This document shows positions 50,178 through 58,558 of a DNA stretch of 64,000 nucleotides, piece by piece. Source of the stretch: Streptomyces sp. NBC_00483 (GTDB taxonomy: Bacteria; Actinomycetota; Actinomycetes; Streptomycetales; Streptomycetaceae); the NCBI RefSeq assembly GCF_036013745.1, contig NZ_CP107880.1:2542001-2606000 (forward strand), written 5' to 3'. The translations under genes were made by a program, and so were the position numbers. Below the pieces are notes generated by a model. The model did not search any database. It saw nothing but the letters and a program-made list of their open reading frames with translations, and was not told where the DNA came from. The stretch's first letter is position 1. Each line of letters opens with the position of its first letter.

Positions 50178-51722
50178 TCAGCCGCCGGAAGCGCTTGAAC
50201 GTTGGTCCAGCTGGAAGGCCTCGTTGCCCAGGCCGATGCGGGCGTGGGCCTGGGGGTTTCGGCGGCGGAGGAGCAGGCCGTATGTCGCGCCCGCGAGTGC
50301 GGCCAGGGCGATGATGCCGGGGAGGATCCAGTTGAGTGGGGAGTTCGGGCCCGAGCCGACCAGGACGTCGAAGTCCTTGACCGTGTAGCCGGCGATCACC
50401 AGGAGGGCGACGCCCGCCACGCCGGACGCCACGAGGCGCCAGGCCTGCGCGGCCGCGGCCCCGCGGCGCGCGAAGAACACGATGACGGCCAACGACGCCG
50501 TGGCCATGAGGAGGATGACGCCGAGCGCGCCCACGTTGCCGCCCCAGGTGAACAGGTGCAGGACCGGCGCCGTCGGGTCGCCGAACGGGCCGTCGTCGGC
50601 GATCGCGAAGCCGACGACCGCGACCAGCGAGATCACCGACTGCAGCACCGAGCTCTTGCCGGGCGCGCCGGTCGCCGTGTTCGTCCGCCCGAATCCGGCG
50701 GGCAGCAGCCCCTCGCGCCCCATCGCGAACGCGTACCGCGCCACCACGTTGTGGAAGCTGAGCAGCGCCGCGAACATGCCCGTCACGAACAGGACATGGA
50801 CGACGTCCGTGAACGCGCCGCCCAGCCGGTCCTCCGTCAGGCCGAAGAGGAGGCCCGCCGACTGCTTCTGCGCCGCGCCCACGATGCCCGAGGGCCCCGT
50901 CGCCACCGTCATCGCCCACGAGCTGAACGCGAAGAACAGGGCGACGCCGCCGACCGCGAAGAACATCACGCGCGGCACCAGGACGTGCGGCCTGCTGGTC
51001 TCCTCCGCGTACACGGGGGCCTGCTCGAAGCCGGTGAACGCGGCGATGCAGAAGCACAGCGCCGTGCCGAGCCCGACGCCCGAGAGGGTCTCCGGATTGA
51101 AGGCATGCAGGGACAGGCCCTGAGGACCGGGGTCGCCGATGGCCGCGATGTCGAAGACGACCACCACGGCGACCTCGATCAGCAGCAGCACGCCGAGGAC
51201 CTTCGCGTTCACGTCGATCTTCAGCAGGCCGAGCGCGCCAACGGCGAGTACGGCCACCAACGCCGGTATCCACCACGCCAGTTCGAGGCTCAGATACTGA
51301 TCGGCGAGGCCCGCGACCTCGTAGCCGAACAGGCCGAAGATGCCGACCTGGAGCGAGCTGTAGGCGACGAGCGCGACGAGGGCCGCCGCCGCGCCGGCGG
51401 TCGGGCCGAGGCCACGGGCGATGTACGCGTAGAACGCGCCGGCGTTGTGCACGTGCCGGCTCAACTCCGCGTAGCCGACGCTGAAGAGGGCGAGCACGAC
51501 GCCGAGGAGGAGGAAGAGCAGCGGCATGCCGACCACTCCCATCACCGCGAACGTCGTCGGCATGACGCCCGCGACGACCATCAGCGGGCCGGTCGCGGCG
51601 AGCACGGAGAGCAGCAGCCCCGCCGTACCGAGCCGCCCGGCGCGCAGCGCGCTCGTCTCGCCCAGATACGTGTGAATGGCCGGATCCGCCGTGGCCTCGG
51701 GCGGTCGCTCGCTCGCGCTCAT
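50178..51722 (-). CDS. APC-superfamily amino acid permease
   Basis: The 514-residue permease has about 12-14 membrane segments and APC landmarks: ATGPLMVVAGVMP in helix 1, AELSRHVHNAGAFYAYIARG, and GFEQAPVYAEETSRPHVLVPR. The substrate is an amino acid or amine; the sequence does not decide. It starts at 51722. A 90-base gap to the upstream TPR-like gene contains GT-rich direct repeats and AAGGAAGG just before the ATG. Confidence 0.9.
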   Translation of the reverse strand: MSASERPPEATADPAIHTYLGETSALRAGRLGTAGLLLSVLAATGPLMVVAGVMPTTFAVMGVVGMPLLFLLLGVVLALFSVGYAELSRHVHNAGAFYAYIARGLGPTAGAAAALVALVAYSSLQVGIFGLFGYEVAGLADQYLSLELAWWIPALVAVLAVGALGLLKIDVNAKVLGVLLLIEVAVVVVFDIAAIGDPGPQGLSLHAFNPETLSGVGLGTALCFCIAAFTGFEQAPVYAEETSRPHVLVPRVMFFAVGGVALFFAFSSWAMTVATGPSGIVGAAQKQSAGLLFGLTEDRLGGAFTDVVHVLFVTGMFAALLSFHNVVARYAFAMGREGLLPAGFGRTNTATGAPGKSSVLQSVISLVAVVGFAIADDGPFGDPTAPVLHLFTWGGNVGALGVILLMATASLAVIVFFARRGAAAAQAWRLVASGVAGVALLVIAGYTVKDFDVLVGSGPNSPLNWILPGIIALAALAGATYGLLLRRRNPQAHARIGLGNEAFQLDQRSSASGG

Positions 51723-51744
51723 TGGGGGCGTCCCTTCCTTCGTG

Positions 51745-51782
51745 CAGTGAAGTGAGGTGGGGTGAAGTGGGGTGCGGTGGGG
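51745..51782. repeat. short GT-rich direct repeats upstream of the APC permease gene
   Basis: GTGAAGTGAGGTGGG and GTGAAGTGGGGTGCG lie head to tail, followed by a further GTGGGG. The stretch is purine/GT-biased on the plus strand. It may be a slipped duplication; no function is evident. Confidence 0.6.
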
Positions 51783-51812
51783 CTTGGTTGTTGGCTGCTC
51801 TGCGTCCGTGCT

Positions 51813-52790
51813 CTACGCCGAGCCGAGCGCGGCGCTGCGCGCGACCCGGAACGCCTCGTACGGGTCCCGGTCGGGATACGACCAGGGGTACGGCGTGCTG
51901 TGCCGGCCGATCCGGTGGAACAGGGCGGCCGCCTCTGCGGGGCGGCCCTCGCAGTACTTGGCGTGCGCAAGGTAGTTGAGGTCGATGCGGCCGCGCGGGT
52001 GCGAGGCGCCGGGCCGGTCGCGCGCGGCGCCCCACTCCAACCACCAGTCGAACGCGGCCTTCAGCACGAGCCGGGCGCGCCGCCCCGACCAGTGCCCGGA
52101 CGCCTTCGGGTCGTCGGCGAGCACACCCGCGCGCGCGAGCACCCGATAGCGCTCGGCGTGCGCGACGACCGGGAGCAGAGCCAACGGCGAGTCCTGCGTG
52201 ACCTGTTCGGACGCCCAGGACGCGAAGTCGTACACCTCGTGCAGCGGGTCCTGCCCGACGTCGGCGCGCCGCTCGGCGAGCCGCGCGACCATCAGGTGGT
52301 GTGCGTGGTGATGCCCGGGATGCCGCAGCCGCACCTCGTCGAAGAGCCGCACGACGTCCTCCTCGCTGCCCAACTCCCGCTCCAGGAGCATGAGTCCGAG
52401 CAGGGGCGTCGGGTCGTCGGGCACGAGCTCCGACGCCTCCACGCATGCCGCGCGCGCCTTCTCGGGGCGGCCGCGGCCCTCGACGGCGCGCAACACGCCC
52501 GCGCAGGCGAGCAGGACGACCGCGTCCGTGGAGTCGGGTTCGGCGAGCAGCCAGTCGCGGGCCCAGACCCGGGCCGTGGGTTCGCCCGCGAGGCCAAGGA
52601 CCCGGTGGCCGCGCAGGTCCCAGTCGGAACCGGTGGCGCGGAGCAGGGATCTGACCTCGGTCCAGCGGCCGCGGGCGAGCGCGGAGCGGGCCGCGACGAG
52701 TTCGGCGTCGTCGAGTGCGGGGTCGCCGAAGGGAGGGGTGTGCGCGGGCTTCTTGCGGGAGCGCCCGAGCGGAGGCGGAGGTGGGGGCAC
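51813..52790 (-). CDS. hypothetical TPR-like helical protein
   Basis: I do not recognise a named family. The 325-residue protein is helical and rich in Ala/Arg/Leu, with repeated segments resembling tetratricopeptide units (for example WTEVRSLLRATGSDW, RPEKARAACVEASELVPDDP, RPAEAAALFHRIGRH) and a conserved-looking WSYPDRDPYEAFRVARSA end. This points to a protein-protein scaffold or a TPR protein with YDFASWASEQ helices. No signal or membrane segment. GTG at 52790 with AAGGA upstream. It precedes the APC permease in the same direction, so they may be an operon. Confidence 0.7.
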   Translation of the reverse strand: MPPPPPPLGRSRKKPAHTPPFGDPALDDAELVAARSALARGRWTEVRSLLRATGSDWDLRGHRVLGLAGEPTARVWARDWLLAEPDSTDAVVLLACAGVLRAVEGRGRPEKARAACVEASELVPDDPTPLLGLMLLERELGSEEDVVRLFDEVRLRHPGHHHAHHLMVARLAERRADVGQDPLHEVYDFASWASEQVTQDSPLALLPVVAHAERYRVLARAGVLADDPKASGHWSGRRARLVLKAAFDWWLEWGAARDRPGASHPRGRIDLNYLAHAKYCEGRPAEAAALFHRIGRHSTPYPWSYPDRDPYEAFRVARSAALGSA

Positions 52791-53000
52791 CGCGGCGGGG
52801 TCCTTACGAATGTTCAGATGTGGGTGAGATGGACGGCAAGACGATGATCAAGCACAGCAAACCGGTACGGAGGCGTCCGCGTCAAGGGCAGCCCGTGACG
52901 CACCTCACCAACTCGCCGAACCAGCAGGTGAGTTCGGACAAGCGGAAGGAGGCCGTAAGGAGGCGGCGGTCGCTCGCGCGCGGGTGGCCGCGCGGGCCGC

Positions 53001-53006
53001 TATCGT
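53001..53006 (+). promoter_or_regulatory. candidate -10 for a leaderless DMT-transporter transcript
   Basis: TATCGT lies seven bases before the GTG at 53014, fitting transcription start on the start codon. No clear -35 or ribosome binding site was seen. Confidence 0.3.
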
Positions 53007-53013
53007 CGTCAGC

Positions 53014-53904
53014 GTGTCGGTTGTCGTCCTCGTCCTCTCCGTGAGCGCGGCGTTCTGTCTGGGCATCGGTTTCGTCCTCCAGCAGAACGCGGCGGTGCGG
53101 GCCCCGCTCAGCGACTTCCTCTCACCCCGGCTGCTGCTCGACCTGGTGCGCGTGCCGCGCTGGCTCGGCGGGATCGGCCTGATGGTGTGCGGGATGGTGC
53201 TGGGCGCGATGGCCCTCGGCCTGGGCGAGGTGACCCTCGTCGAGCCGCTGCTCGCCACGAACCTCCTCTTCGCCCTGCTGCTGTCGCGCCGTCAGACGAG
53301 ATCCCCGCTCGGCCGACAGGGCTGGGCCGGGCTGTTGCTGCTCGCGGGCGGTGTCACGGCGTTCATCGTGGCCGGTCAACCGCACGGCGGCAGCGCGGTC
53401 ACCGATCCGCTGCGGCACTGGCTGATCATCGGCGTGATGGTCGGCGGGGCGCTGTCCCTCGCGGCCCTCGCCAAGCGCTCCCGACTGAGCGCGGGCCCCG
53501 CGCTGCTCGCGGTGGCGGCGGGCCTGCTGTACGGGGTGCAGGACGCGTTGACGCGGGTGAGCGGGCAGCGGTTCGCCGCGGGCGGCTGGCCCGAGCTGTT
53601 CACCGGCTGGCAGCCGTACGCGGTGGCGGTGTTGGGGATCACGGGGCTGGTCCTGGTGCAGAGCGCGTTCGAGACGGCGCCGCTGCGGAGGTCGCTGCCC
53701 GCGCTCACCGCGGCGCAGCCGCTGGCCGGGATCGTGTGCGGCGTGGGCTTCCTGGGCGACCAGTTGCGGATGGACACGGGGGCGCTCGCCTGGGAGGCGG
53801 CGGGCCTGGCCGGGATCGTGGCGGGCGTCGTCCTGCTCGGGCTGCACCCCGCGATGCCGGGCGCCGCCGCGACCGGACGGGACCGGGTGGGAGCGCCCCT
53901 CTAA
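53014..53904 (+). CDS. DMT-superfamily (EamA-like) transporter
   Basis: The 296-residue protein has about nine or ten hydrophobic helices with the inverted-repeat layout of DMT proteins: EPLLATNLLFALLLSRRQTRSPL at the end of the first half, and ALTAAQPLAGIVCGVGFLGDQL in the second. It is an efflux or uptake carrier of unknown substrate. GTG at 53014 gives a compact hydrophobic N terminus; GTG at 52984 is an alternative. The NUDIX gene follows after 10 bases. Confidence 0.85.
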   Translation: MSVVVLVLSVSAAFCLGIGFVLQQNAAVRAPLSDFLSPRLLLDLVRVPRWLGGIGLMVCGMVLGAMALGLGEVTLVEPLLATNLLFALLLSRRQTRSPLGRQGWAGLLLLAGGVTAFIVAGQPHGGSAVTDPLRHWLIIGVMVGGALSLAALAKRSRLSAGPALLAVAAGLLYGVQDALTRVSGQRFAAGGWPELFTGWQPYAVAVLGITGLVLVQSAFETAPLRRSLPALTAAQPLAGIVCGVGFLGDQLRMDTGALAWEAAGLAGIVAGVVLLGLHPAMPGAAATGRDRVGAPL

Positions 53905-53914
53905 CCTGCGGGGC

Positions 53915-54481
53915 ATGAACCCCGCCGAAGTGAATCCCACCGAAGAGAACCGCACCGAAGAGACCCCCGCCGCAGTGGACCCGGCCGAGGAGATCCTCGA
54001 CATCGTCGACGAGCACGACCACGTCATCGGCCGGTCACCCCGCGGCGAGGCCTACGCGAAGAACCTGCGCCACCGGTGCGCCTTCATCCTCGCCAGGAAC
54101 CCGGCCGGCGACATCTTCGTGCACCGCCGCACCCCCACCAAGCTCGTCTTCCCCTCCCACTACGACATGTTCGTCGGCGGCGTGGTCGGCGCCGGCGAGA
54201 CGTACGACAAGGCGGCGCTGCGCGAGGCGGAGGAGGAACTGGGGGTGAGCGGACTCCCGCAGCCCACCCCGCTGTTCAAGTTCCTGTACGAGGGCGATGC
54301 CGGCCAGTCCTGGTGGTCGTACGTCTACGAGGTCACCTTCGACCTGCCGGTGCGCCCGCAGGTCGAGGAGATCGACTGGCACGCCTTCCTGAGCCCCGAA
54401 GAGCTGGAGCGGCGGATCGGCGAGTGGGACTGGACGCCCGACGGGCTCGCGGCGTACGAGCGGTGGAAAGCGCACGGGTAA
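53915..54481 (+). CDS. NUDIX hydrolase
   Basis: The 188-residue protein has the Nudix box GGVVGAGETYDKAALREAEEELGV (residues about 88-111) coordinating Mg2+. The pattern DIVDEHDHVIGRSPRGEAYAKNLRHR before it resembles the isopentenyl-diphosphate isomerase-like/YfcD branch, so pyrophosphohydrolase or isomerase-like chemistry is possible. The first 28 residues are an acidic Thr/Glu-rich extension (NPTEENRTEETP). ATG at 53915. Confidence 0.9.
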   Translation: MNPAEVNPTEENRTEETPAAVDPAEEILDIVDEHDHVIGRSPRGEAYAKNLRHRCAFILARNPAGDIFVHRRTPTKLVFPSHYDMFVGGVVGAGETYDKAALREAEEELGVSGLPQPTPLFKFLYEGDAGQSWWSYVYEVTFDLPVRPQVEEIDWHAFLSPEELERRIGEWDWTPDGLAAYERWKAHG

Positions 54482-54482
54482 T

Positions 54483-54884
54483 GTGCCGCGAGTGATCGAA
54501 TTTGTACGCAGTATCCGTCTCTGGTTCGTGCCGGAGCGGATCAGAGACGAGGGTGACACTCCCGACTACCGCTTCTCGCTCGCCAACGAGCGCACCTTCC
54601 TTGCGTGGGTGCGCACCGCGCTCGCGCTGATCGGTGGCGGTTTCGCCGTGGACCAGTTCCTGCCGGACCTGCGCTGGGGCTGGCGCGTCGGGCTCGCGCT
54701 GGCGCTGCTCGCGGCGGGCGCGCTGTGCTCACTGCGGGCCGTGGGGCACTGGGTGCGCTGCGAGCTGGCGATGCGGCGCGGCGAGGACCTGCCGGTGTCG
54801 AAGTTCCCCGCGGTGCTCGGCGTGGTGGTGGCGCTCGTCTCGGTGGCCATGGTCGTCATCGTGTTCGTGGGGTGGGAGGGGTGA
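54483..54884 (+). CDS. DUF202 membrane protein (YidH-like)
   Basis: The 133-residue protein has the DUF202 signature (YRFSLANERTFLAWVRTALALIGGGFAVDQFL) and three membrane helices. The function is unknown. GTG at 54483 begins one base after the Nudix stop; a second GTG at 54492 (VIEFVRSIRLW) is an equally plausible start. Its stop overlaps the next DUF202 gene (GTGA). Confidence 0.88.
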   Translation: MPRVIEFVRSIRLWFVPERIRDEGDTPDYRFSLANERTFLAWVRTALALIGGGFAVDQFLPDLRWGWRVGLALALLAAGALCSLRAVGHWVRCELAMRRGEDLPVSKFPAVLGVVVALVSVAMVVIVFVGWEG

Positions 54885-55207
54885 GCGAGGCGGGCGGTCC
54901 CGTGCGCGACCCCGGCCTTCAGCCCGCGCGGACGCGGCTCGCGTGGCGGCGTACGACGCTGTCGGGCACGGTCGCCGCGGTGCTCGCGGTGAAGGCGACG
55001 CTGAACAGTGGCGTCGGGCCCACGCGGTTCGTGGCCACGGCGCTGTGTCTCGTGCTGTGGCTCGGCTTCGTGGCGGTAGCCCACCAGCGGATCACCGGGC
55101 TCGCCCGGAACGAGGCCGCGCCGCCCGTGATGACCCGGCGGCAGGCGGCGGCCGCCGCGCTCTGCACGGTGGCGATCACGCTTTGCGCGGCGGTGCTCAT
55201 CGCGTGA
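54881..55207 (+). CDS. second, shorter DUF202-family membrane protein
   Basis: The 108-residue protein contains the DUF202 start QPARTRLAWRRTTLSGTVAAVLAVKATL and three hydrophobic helices. It differs from its neighbour in sequence, so it is a paralogue, not a frame-split half. It overlaps the preceding gene by 4 bases; DUF202 proteins often occur in such pairs and may form one complex. Confidence 0.85.
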   Translation: MSEAGGPVRDPGLQPARTRLAWRRTTLSGTVAAVLAVKATLNSGVGPTRFVATALCLVLWLGFVAVAHQRITGLARNEAAPPVMTRRQAAAAALCTVAITLCAAVLIA

Positions 55208-55265
55208 GGGCGCGGGGGCGCTCGTTCCAGTACATGAGGGCGCGGGGTCACTCGTCCCAGTCGAC
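55206..55265. repeat. 30 bp tandem repeat covering the 3' end of the quinone-oxidoreductase-like gene
   Basis: Units 55206-55235 and 55236-55265 share GAGGGCGCGGGG and CTCGT-CCAGT. The second unit contains the stop and last codons of the minus-strand oxidoreductase gene (stop at 55248), so the first looks like a duplicated gene end placed behind the stop. Confidence 0.75.
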
Positions 55266-56183
55266 CGTGACCACCACTTTCCCGCGCGTGCGGCCCGACT
55301 CGCTCAACTCGTGGGCACGCGCCGCCTGCTCCAGCGGAAGCGTCTCGTCGACGTGCACCGTCACCACGTCGGCCTCCGCGAGCGCCGTGAGGCGGGCGAG
55401 GTCGGCGGCGTCGGGGCGCACCCAGCAGTAGCGGCCGCCGAGCCCGACCACGTCGCCGTCGGCGATGGAGGCGAGCCGGCCGCCGGGGGCCAGCAGTTCG
55501 GCGGAGACCCGGAGCGTCTCGCCGCCCACCGTGTCGAACGCCGCGTCGACGCCCTCCGGGGCGAGCGCCCGGACCCGTTCGGCGAGGCCGTCCCCGTAGG
55601 TGACCGGTTCGCCGCCCAGTTCCCGTACGTAGTCGTGGTTGCGCTCGCTCGCGGTGCCGATGACGCGCGCGCCGAAGTGCCGGGCGATCTGGACCGCGAA
55701 CGAGCCGACGCCGCCGGCCGCCGCGTGCACGAGGACCACGTCGCCCTCCTGCACCTCCAGGCCGCCGGTCAGCACCTGGAGCGCGGTGAGCCCGGCGAGC
55801 GGAAGGCCTGCCGCCTCCTCGAAGGTGAGGTTGCGGGGCTTGCGGGCGAGGGTGCGCACGGGCGCGGCCACGTACTCGGCGAAGGTGCCGCGGGACAGGA
55901 AGTCCTCGCGTACGTAGCCGATGACCTCGTCGCCCGGCGCGAACTCGGTGACGGCGACGCCGGGTTGGACCACCACGCCCGACACGTCCCAGCCGGGGAT
56001 CACCGGGAAGACGGGGTCGAGCAGCGCGTCCAGGTGCCCGGCGCGGCAGTGCCGGTCCACGGGGTTCACGGCGGCGGCCCGCACCTTCACCAGGACCGAG
56101 TCGGGCCCGACCTTGGGGTCGCGGATCTCGCCGTATTCGAGGACTTCGGGGCCGCCGTACGAGCGGTAACTGATCGCCTTCAT
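55248..56183 (-). CDS. NADP-dependent quinone oxidoreductase / zinc-free alcohol dehydrogenase
   Basis: The 311-residue MDR-superfamily enzyme has the quinone-oxidoreductase pattern: YGGPEVLEYGEI at the start, AAAVNPVDRHCRAG, AAGLPLAGLTALQ and the NADPH site VLVHAAAGGVGSFAVQIA. Zinc-binding Cys residues of alcohol dehydrogenases are absent, as in this subfamily. It reduces quinones or alpha,beta-unsaturated carbonyls. Start at 56183. It is divergent from the His-rich gene (89-base gap). Confidence 0.92.
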   Translation of the reverse strand: MKAISYRSYGGPEVLEYGEIRDPKVGPDSVLVKVRAAAVNPVDRHCRAGHLDALLDPVFPVIPGWDVSGVVVQPGVAVTEFAPGDEVIGYVREDFLSRGTFAEYVAAPVRTLARKPRNLTFEEAAGLPLAGLTALQVLTGGLEVQEGDVVLVHAAAGGVGSFAVQIARHFGARVIGTASERNHDYVRELGGEPVTYGDGLAERVRALAPEGVDAAFDTVGGETLRVSAELLAPGGRLASIADGDVVGLGGRYCWVRPDAADLARLTALAEADVVTVHVDETLPLEQAARAHELSESGRTRGKVVVTVDWDE

Positions 56184-56272
56184 GGCCGGAGGTTCCCATA
56201 GCCGAGAATATGGGGCATTCCGGACTAGCCTGTGAGGGTCAGCCAGGCCGTCCGTCACCGAAGGTGAGCGTC

Positions 56273-56569
56273 ATGACCACCCTCCACCAGGAACACCCCG
56301 TTCACGAGCACACGCACGGCCCGTCCTGCGGTCACCAGGAGGTGCCGCACGGGGACCACGTCGACTACGCGCACGACGGGCATCTGCACGCCCAGCACGG
56401 CGGGCACTGGGACGAGTGCGAGCCGACGGGGCACGTCGCGCACGAGGGGCACGAGCACCGGCACGGCGCGGACTGCGGCCATGAGGCGGTCACCCACGGC
56501 GACCACGTCGACTACCTCCACGACGGCCACCGGCACGCCGCGCACGAGGGGCACTGGGACGACCACTGA
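56273..56569 (+). CDS. histidine-rich metal-binding protein built of two repeats
   Basis: The 98-residue protein contains 27 His and three Cys. Residues 11-47 and 60-96 are near-duplicates, offset by 49, each with HGxxCGHxxVxHGDHVDYxHDGHxHAxHxGHWD. No signal or membrane segment. Clustered His with Asp and Cys suggests binding of several Zn, Ni or Co ions, so storage, chaperone or buffering is likely; a catalytic role is not evident. AAGGTGA precedes the ATG at 56273. It is a single-gene unit between the divergent oxidoreductase and the phosphotransferase. Confidence 0.85.
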   Translation: MTTLHQEHPVHEHTHGPSCGHQEVPHGDHVDYAHDGHLHAQHGGHWDECEPTGHVAHEGHEHRHGADCGHEAVTHGDHVDYLHDGHRHAAHEGHWDDH

Positions 56570-56685
56570 TCCGCTCGCGCGGAGGAGGTGGAGGGAAGGG
56601 CTCGGCGTGTTCCGTCGGGCCCTTCCGTCTGCCCGCGCGGCAGGGCGCCGTAAGAACGATCACGTTTCCGAGAGGCCCTGGACGC

Positions 56686-56705
56686 CATACCGACTGGTCG
56701 GCATG
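56686..56705. promoter_or_regulatory. TetR-type operator upstream of the phosphotransferase gene
   Basis: CATACCGACTGGTCGGCATG has a perfect central palindrome CCGACTGGTCGG and lies 74 bases before the ATG at 56779. CATACCGACTGGT is shared with 60278-60294 in front of the AMP-binding gene; the TetR gene between is the likely regulator. Confidence 0.7.
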
Positions 56706-56778
56706 ATGGGGCGCACTGTTGGCGGAAGTAGCCCCGGACGCTGCCCGGATTCGCTGCCCGGATTCTCGGAGGACCGCA

Positions 56779-57816
56779 ATGAGCCATCCCCCAGGCCTCG
56801 ATCTCGACCAGCTGCGCGCCCACCTCGACCGGGAGCGCCCCGGCCTGGTCACCGGGCCGCTGACCGGGCGGCTCATCGAGGGCGGGCGCTCGAACCTGAC
56901 GTACCAGGTGAGCGACGGCGCCACGAAGTGGGTGGTGCGCAGGCCGCCGCTGGGGCATGTGCTCGCGACCGCGCACGACATGAAGCGCGAGCACCGGGTG
57001 ATCGCGGGGCTGCACTCCACGAACGTGCCGGTGCCGGAGCCGGTGCTGCTGTGCGAGAACCCCGATAACGCGGCCGCCATCGGGTCGCCGTTCTACGTCA
57101 TGGAGTTCGTGGACGGGACGCCGTACCGGACCTCCGACGAGCTGGCCCCGCTCGGGCCCGAGCGCACGCGCGCCGCGGTGCTCGGCCTCGTGGACACGCT
57201 GGTCGATCTGCACGCGGTGGACCCCGCCGCGGTCGGGCTCGGCGACTTCGGCCGGCCCGAGGGCTTCCTCGACCGGCAGCTGCGCCGCTGGGGCAAGCAG
57301 CTGGACGCGTCCCGCAACCGCGAGCTCCCCGGGATCGACGAGCTTCAGGCGGCGCTCGGCCGTGAGCTGCCGACCTCGCCCGCGCCGACGATCGTGCACG
57401 GCGACTACCGGCTCGACAACGTGCTCGTACGGCAGGATCCCGACGGGGTCGACCGGATCAAGGCGATCCTCGACTGGGAGATGTCGACGCTCGGCGACCC
57501 GCTCACGGACGTGGGTCTGCTGGCGATGTACAGCGCGCAGCTCGACATGCCCGACTCGCCCATCTCCACGACCGCTTCGGCGCCCGGCCACCCCTCCCCC
57601 GCCGAGCTGATCGAGCGCTATGCCGAGCGGTCGGGCCGCGATGTGTCGGCGATCGCCTGGTACACGGCGTTCGCCTGGTTCAAGCTCGCCGTGATCCTTG
57701 AGGGCATCCACTACCGCTACACGCTCGGCCAGACCGTGGGCGCGGGCTTCGACCGCATCGGCGAGCTGGTCCCGGTCTTCATCTCCCACGGCCTGAACAC
57801 CCTCAAGGAGGGCTGA
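56779..57816 (+). CDS. phosphotransferase-family protein (acyl-CoA-dehydrogenase-associated type)
   Basis: The 345-residue protein has the aminoglycoside-phosphotransferase-like kinase fold: WVVRRPPLG with the ATP-site Lys equivalent near residue 60, catalytic HGDYRLDNVL and ILDWEMSTLGDPLTDVG with the metal Asp. This sequence type is typical of the branch that accompanies fatty acid or acyl-CoA genes rather than antibiotic resistance, fitting the adjacent TetR and acyl-CoA-ligase genes. The substrate is unknown. ATG at 56779 follows GGAGG. Confidence 0.9.
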   Translation: MSHPPGLDLDQLRAHLDRERPGLVTGPLTGRLIEGGRSNLTYQVSDGATKWVVRRPPLGHVLATAHDMKREHRVIAGLHSTNVPVPEPVLLCENPDNAAAIGSPFYVMEFVDGTPYRTSDELAPLGPERTRAAVLGLVDTLVDLHAVDPAAVGLGDFGRPEGFLDRQLRRWGKQLDASRNRELPGIDELQAALGRELPTSPAPTIVHGDYRLDNVLVRQDPDGVDRIKAILDWEMSTLGDPLTDVGLLAMYSAQLDMPDSPISTTASAPGHPSPAELIERYAERSGRDVSAIAWYTAFAWFKLAVILEGIHYRYTLGQTVGAGFDRIGELVPVFISHGLNTLKEG

Positions 57817-57834
57817 GCCGGCGGGCCCCGGGCC

Positions 57835-58428
57835 CTACGGTCGCAGCGCCCGCAGCAGCAGGTCCGCCAGTTGGTCGGCCAGTTGCTGCGGGGTCAGTGG
57901 GCCGTCGGGGCGGTACCACGTGGACAGGTGGTGGATCGAGCCGAAGTGGTAGTCGACCACCAGGTCGGCCGGCGTCTCGGTCGTGAAGACTCCGGTCTTC
58001 TGGCCCTCTTCGATCAGCGCCCGGAAGCGCTCGTGGTAGCGGCGCCGCTCGGCCCGTACCTGCTTGTTCTTCTCCGGGCTCAGATGGTGCATGGAGCGGA
58101 AGAAGATCGACGCGTCGTCGAGGTTGTCGATCGTCGTGACGACCACGTCCGCGGCGGCGGCCCGCAGCCGCTTCTCGACCGGCTCGTCCCGGTCGGCGAA
58201 CGCGTCGAGCCGCTCCTGCTGGAGGCGCAGCACGCGCGCGTACACCTCGTGCAGCAGATCGTCCTTCGAGCCGAAGTAGTGGTAGAGGGCGCCCTTCGTG
58301 ACACCCGCCGCCTCCACGATCTCCTGCACCGACGTGCGGTCGTAGCCGCGGTCGGCGAAGAGCCGGGTGGCGGCCGCGAGGAGTCGTTGCGGGACGGGCG
58401 TGCCGTCGCCGTCGGTCGTCCTGGGCAC
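57835..58428 (-). CDS. TetR-family regulator (FadR-like)
   Basis: The 197-residue repressor has an N-terminal HTH (AATRLFADRGYDRTSVQEIVEAAGVTKGALYHYFGSKDDLL) and a helical ligand domain. It lies between the phosphotransferase gene (convergent, 18 bases) and the acyl-CoA-ligase gene (same strand, 130 bases downstream), both preceded by CATACCGACTGGT. An acyl-CoA effector is likely for this group (inference). GTG at 58428 was chosen. Confidence 0.9.
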   Translation of the reverse strand: MPRTTDGDGTPVPQRLLAAATRLFADRGYDRTSVQEIVEAAGVTKGALYHYFGSKDDLLHEVYARVLRLQQERLDAFADRDEPVEKRLRAAAADVVVTTIDNLDDASIFFRSMHHLSPEKNKQVRAERRRYHERFRALIEEGQKTGVFTTETPADLVVDYHFGSIHHLSTWYRPDGPLTPQQLADQLADLLLRALRP

Positions 58429-58558
58429 TGCCGCCACCTGCCTTTCCGTAGTTCTCGGCCTGAGCCTCGTACTGACGGGAACGCGGTTCCCGCCGGAGGA
58501 TCTTCCCACTCGCCGGCCGCTCGCCGTCCACTCGCCGCCCGCCACCTGCGTCACGGCC

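Noticed and set aside
54483..55207. Two DUF202 genes as halves of one frameshifted gene
   Set aside because: Each has its own complete DUF202 start motif and helices; the GTGA overlap is normal coupling.
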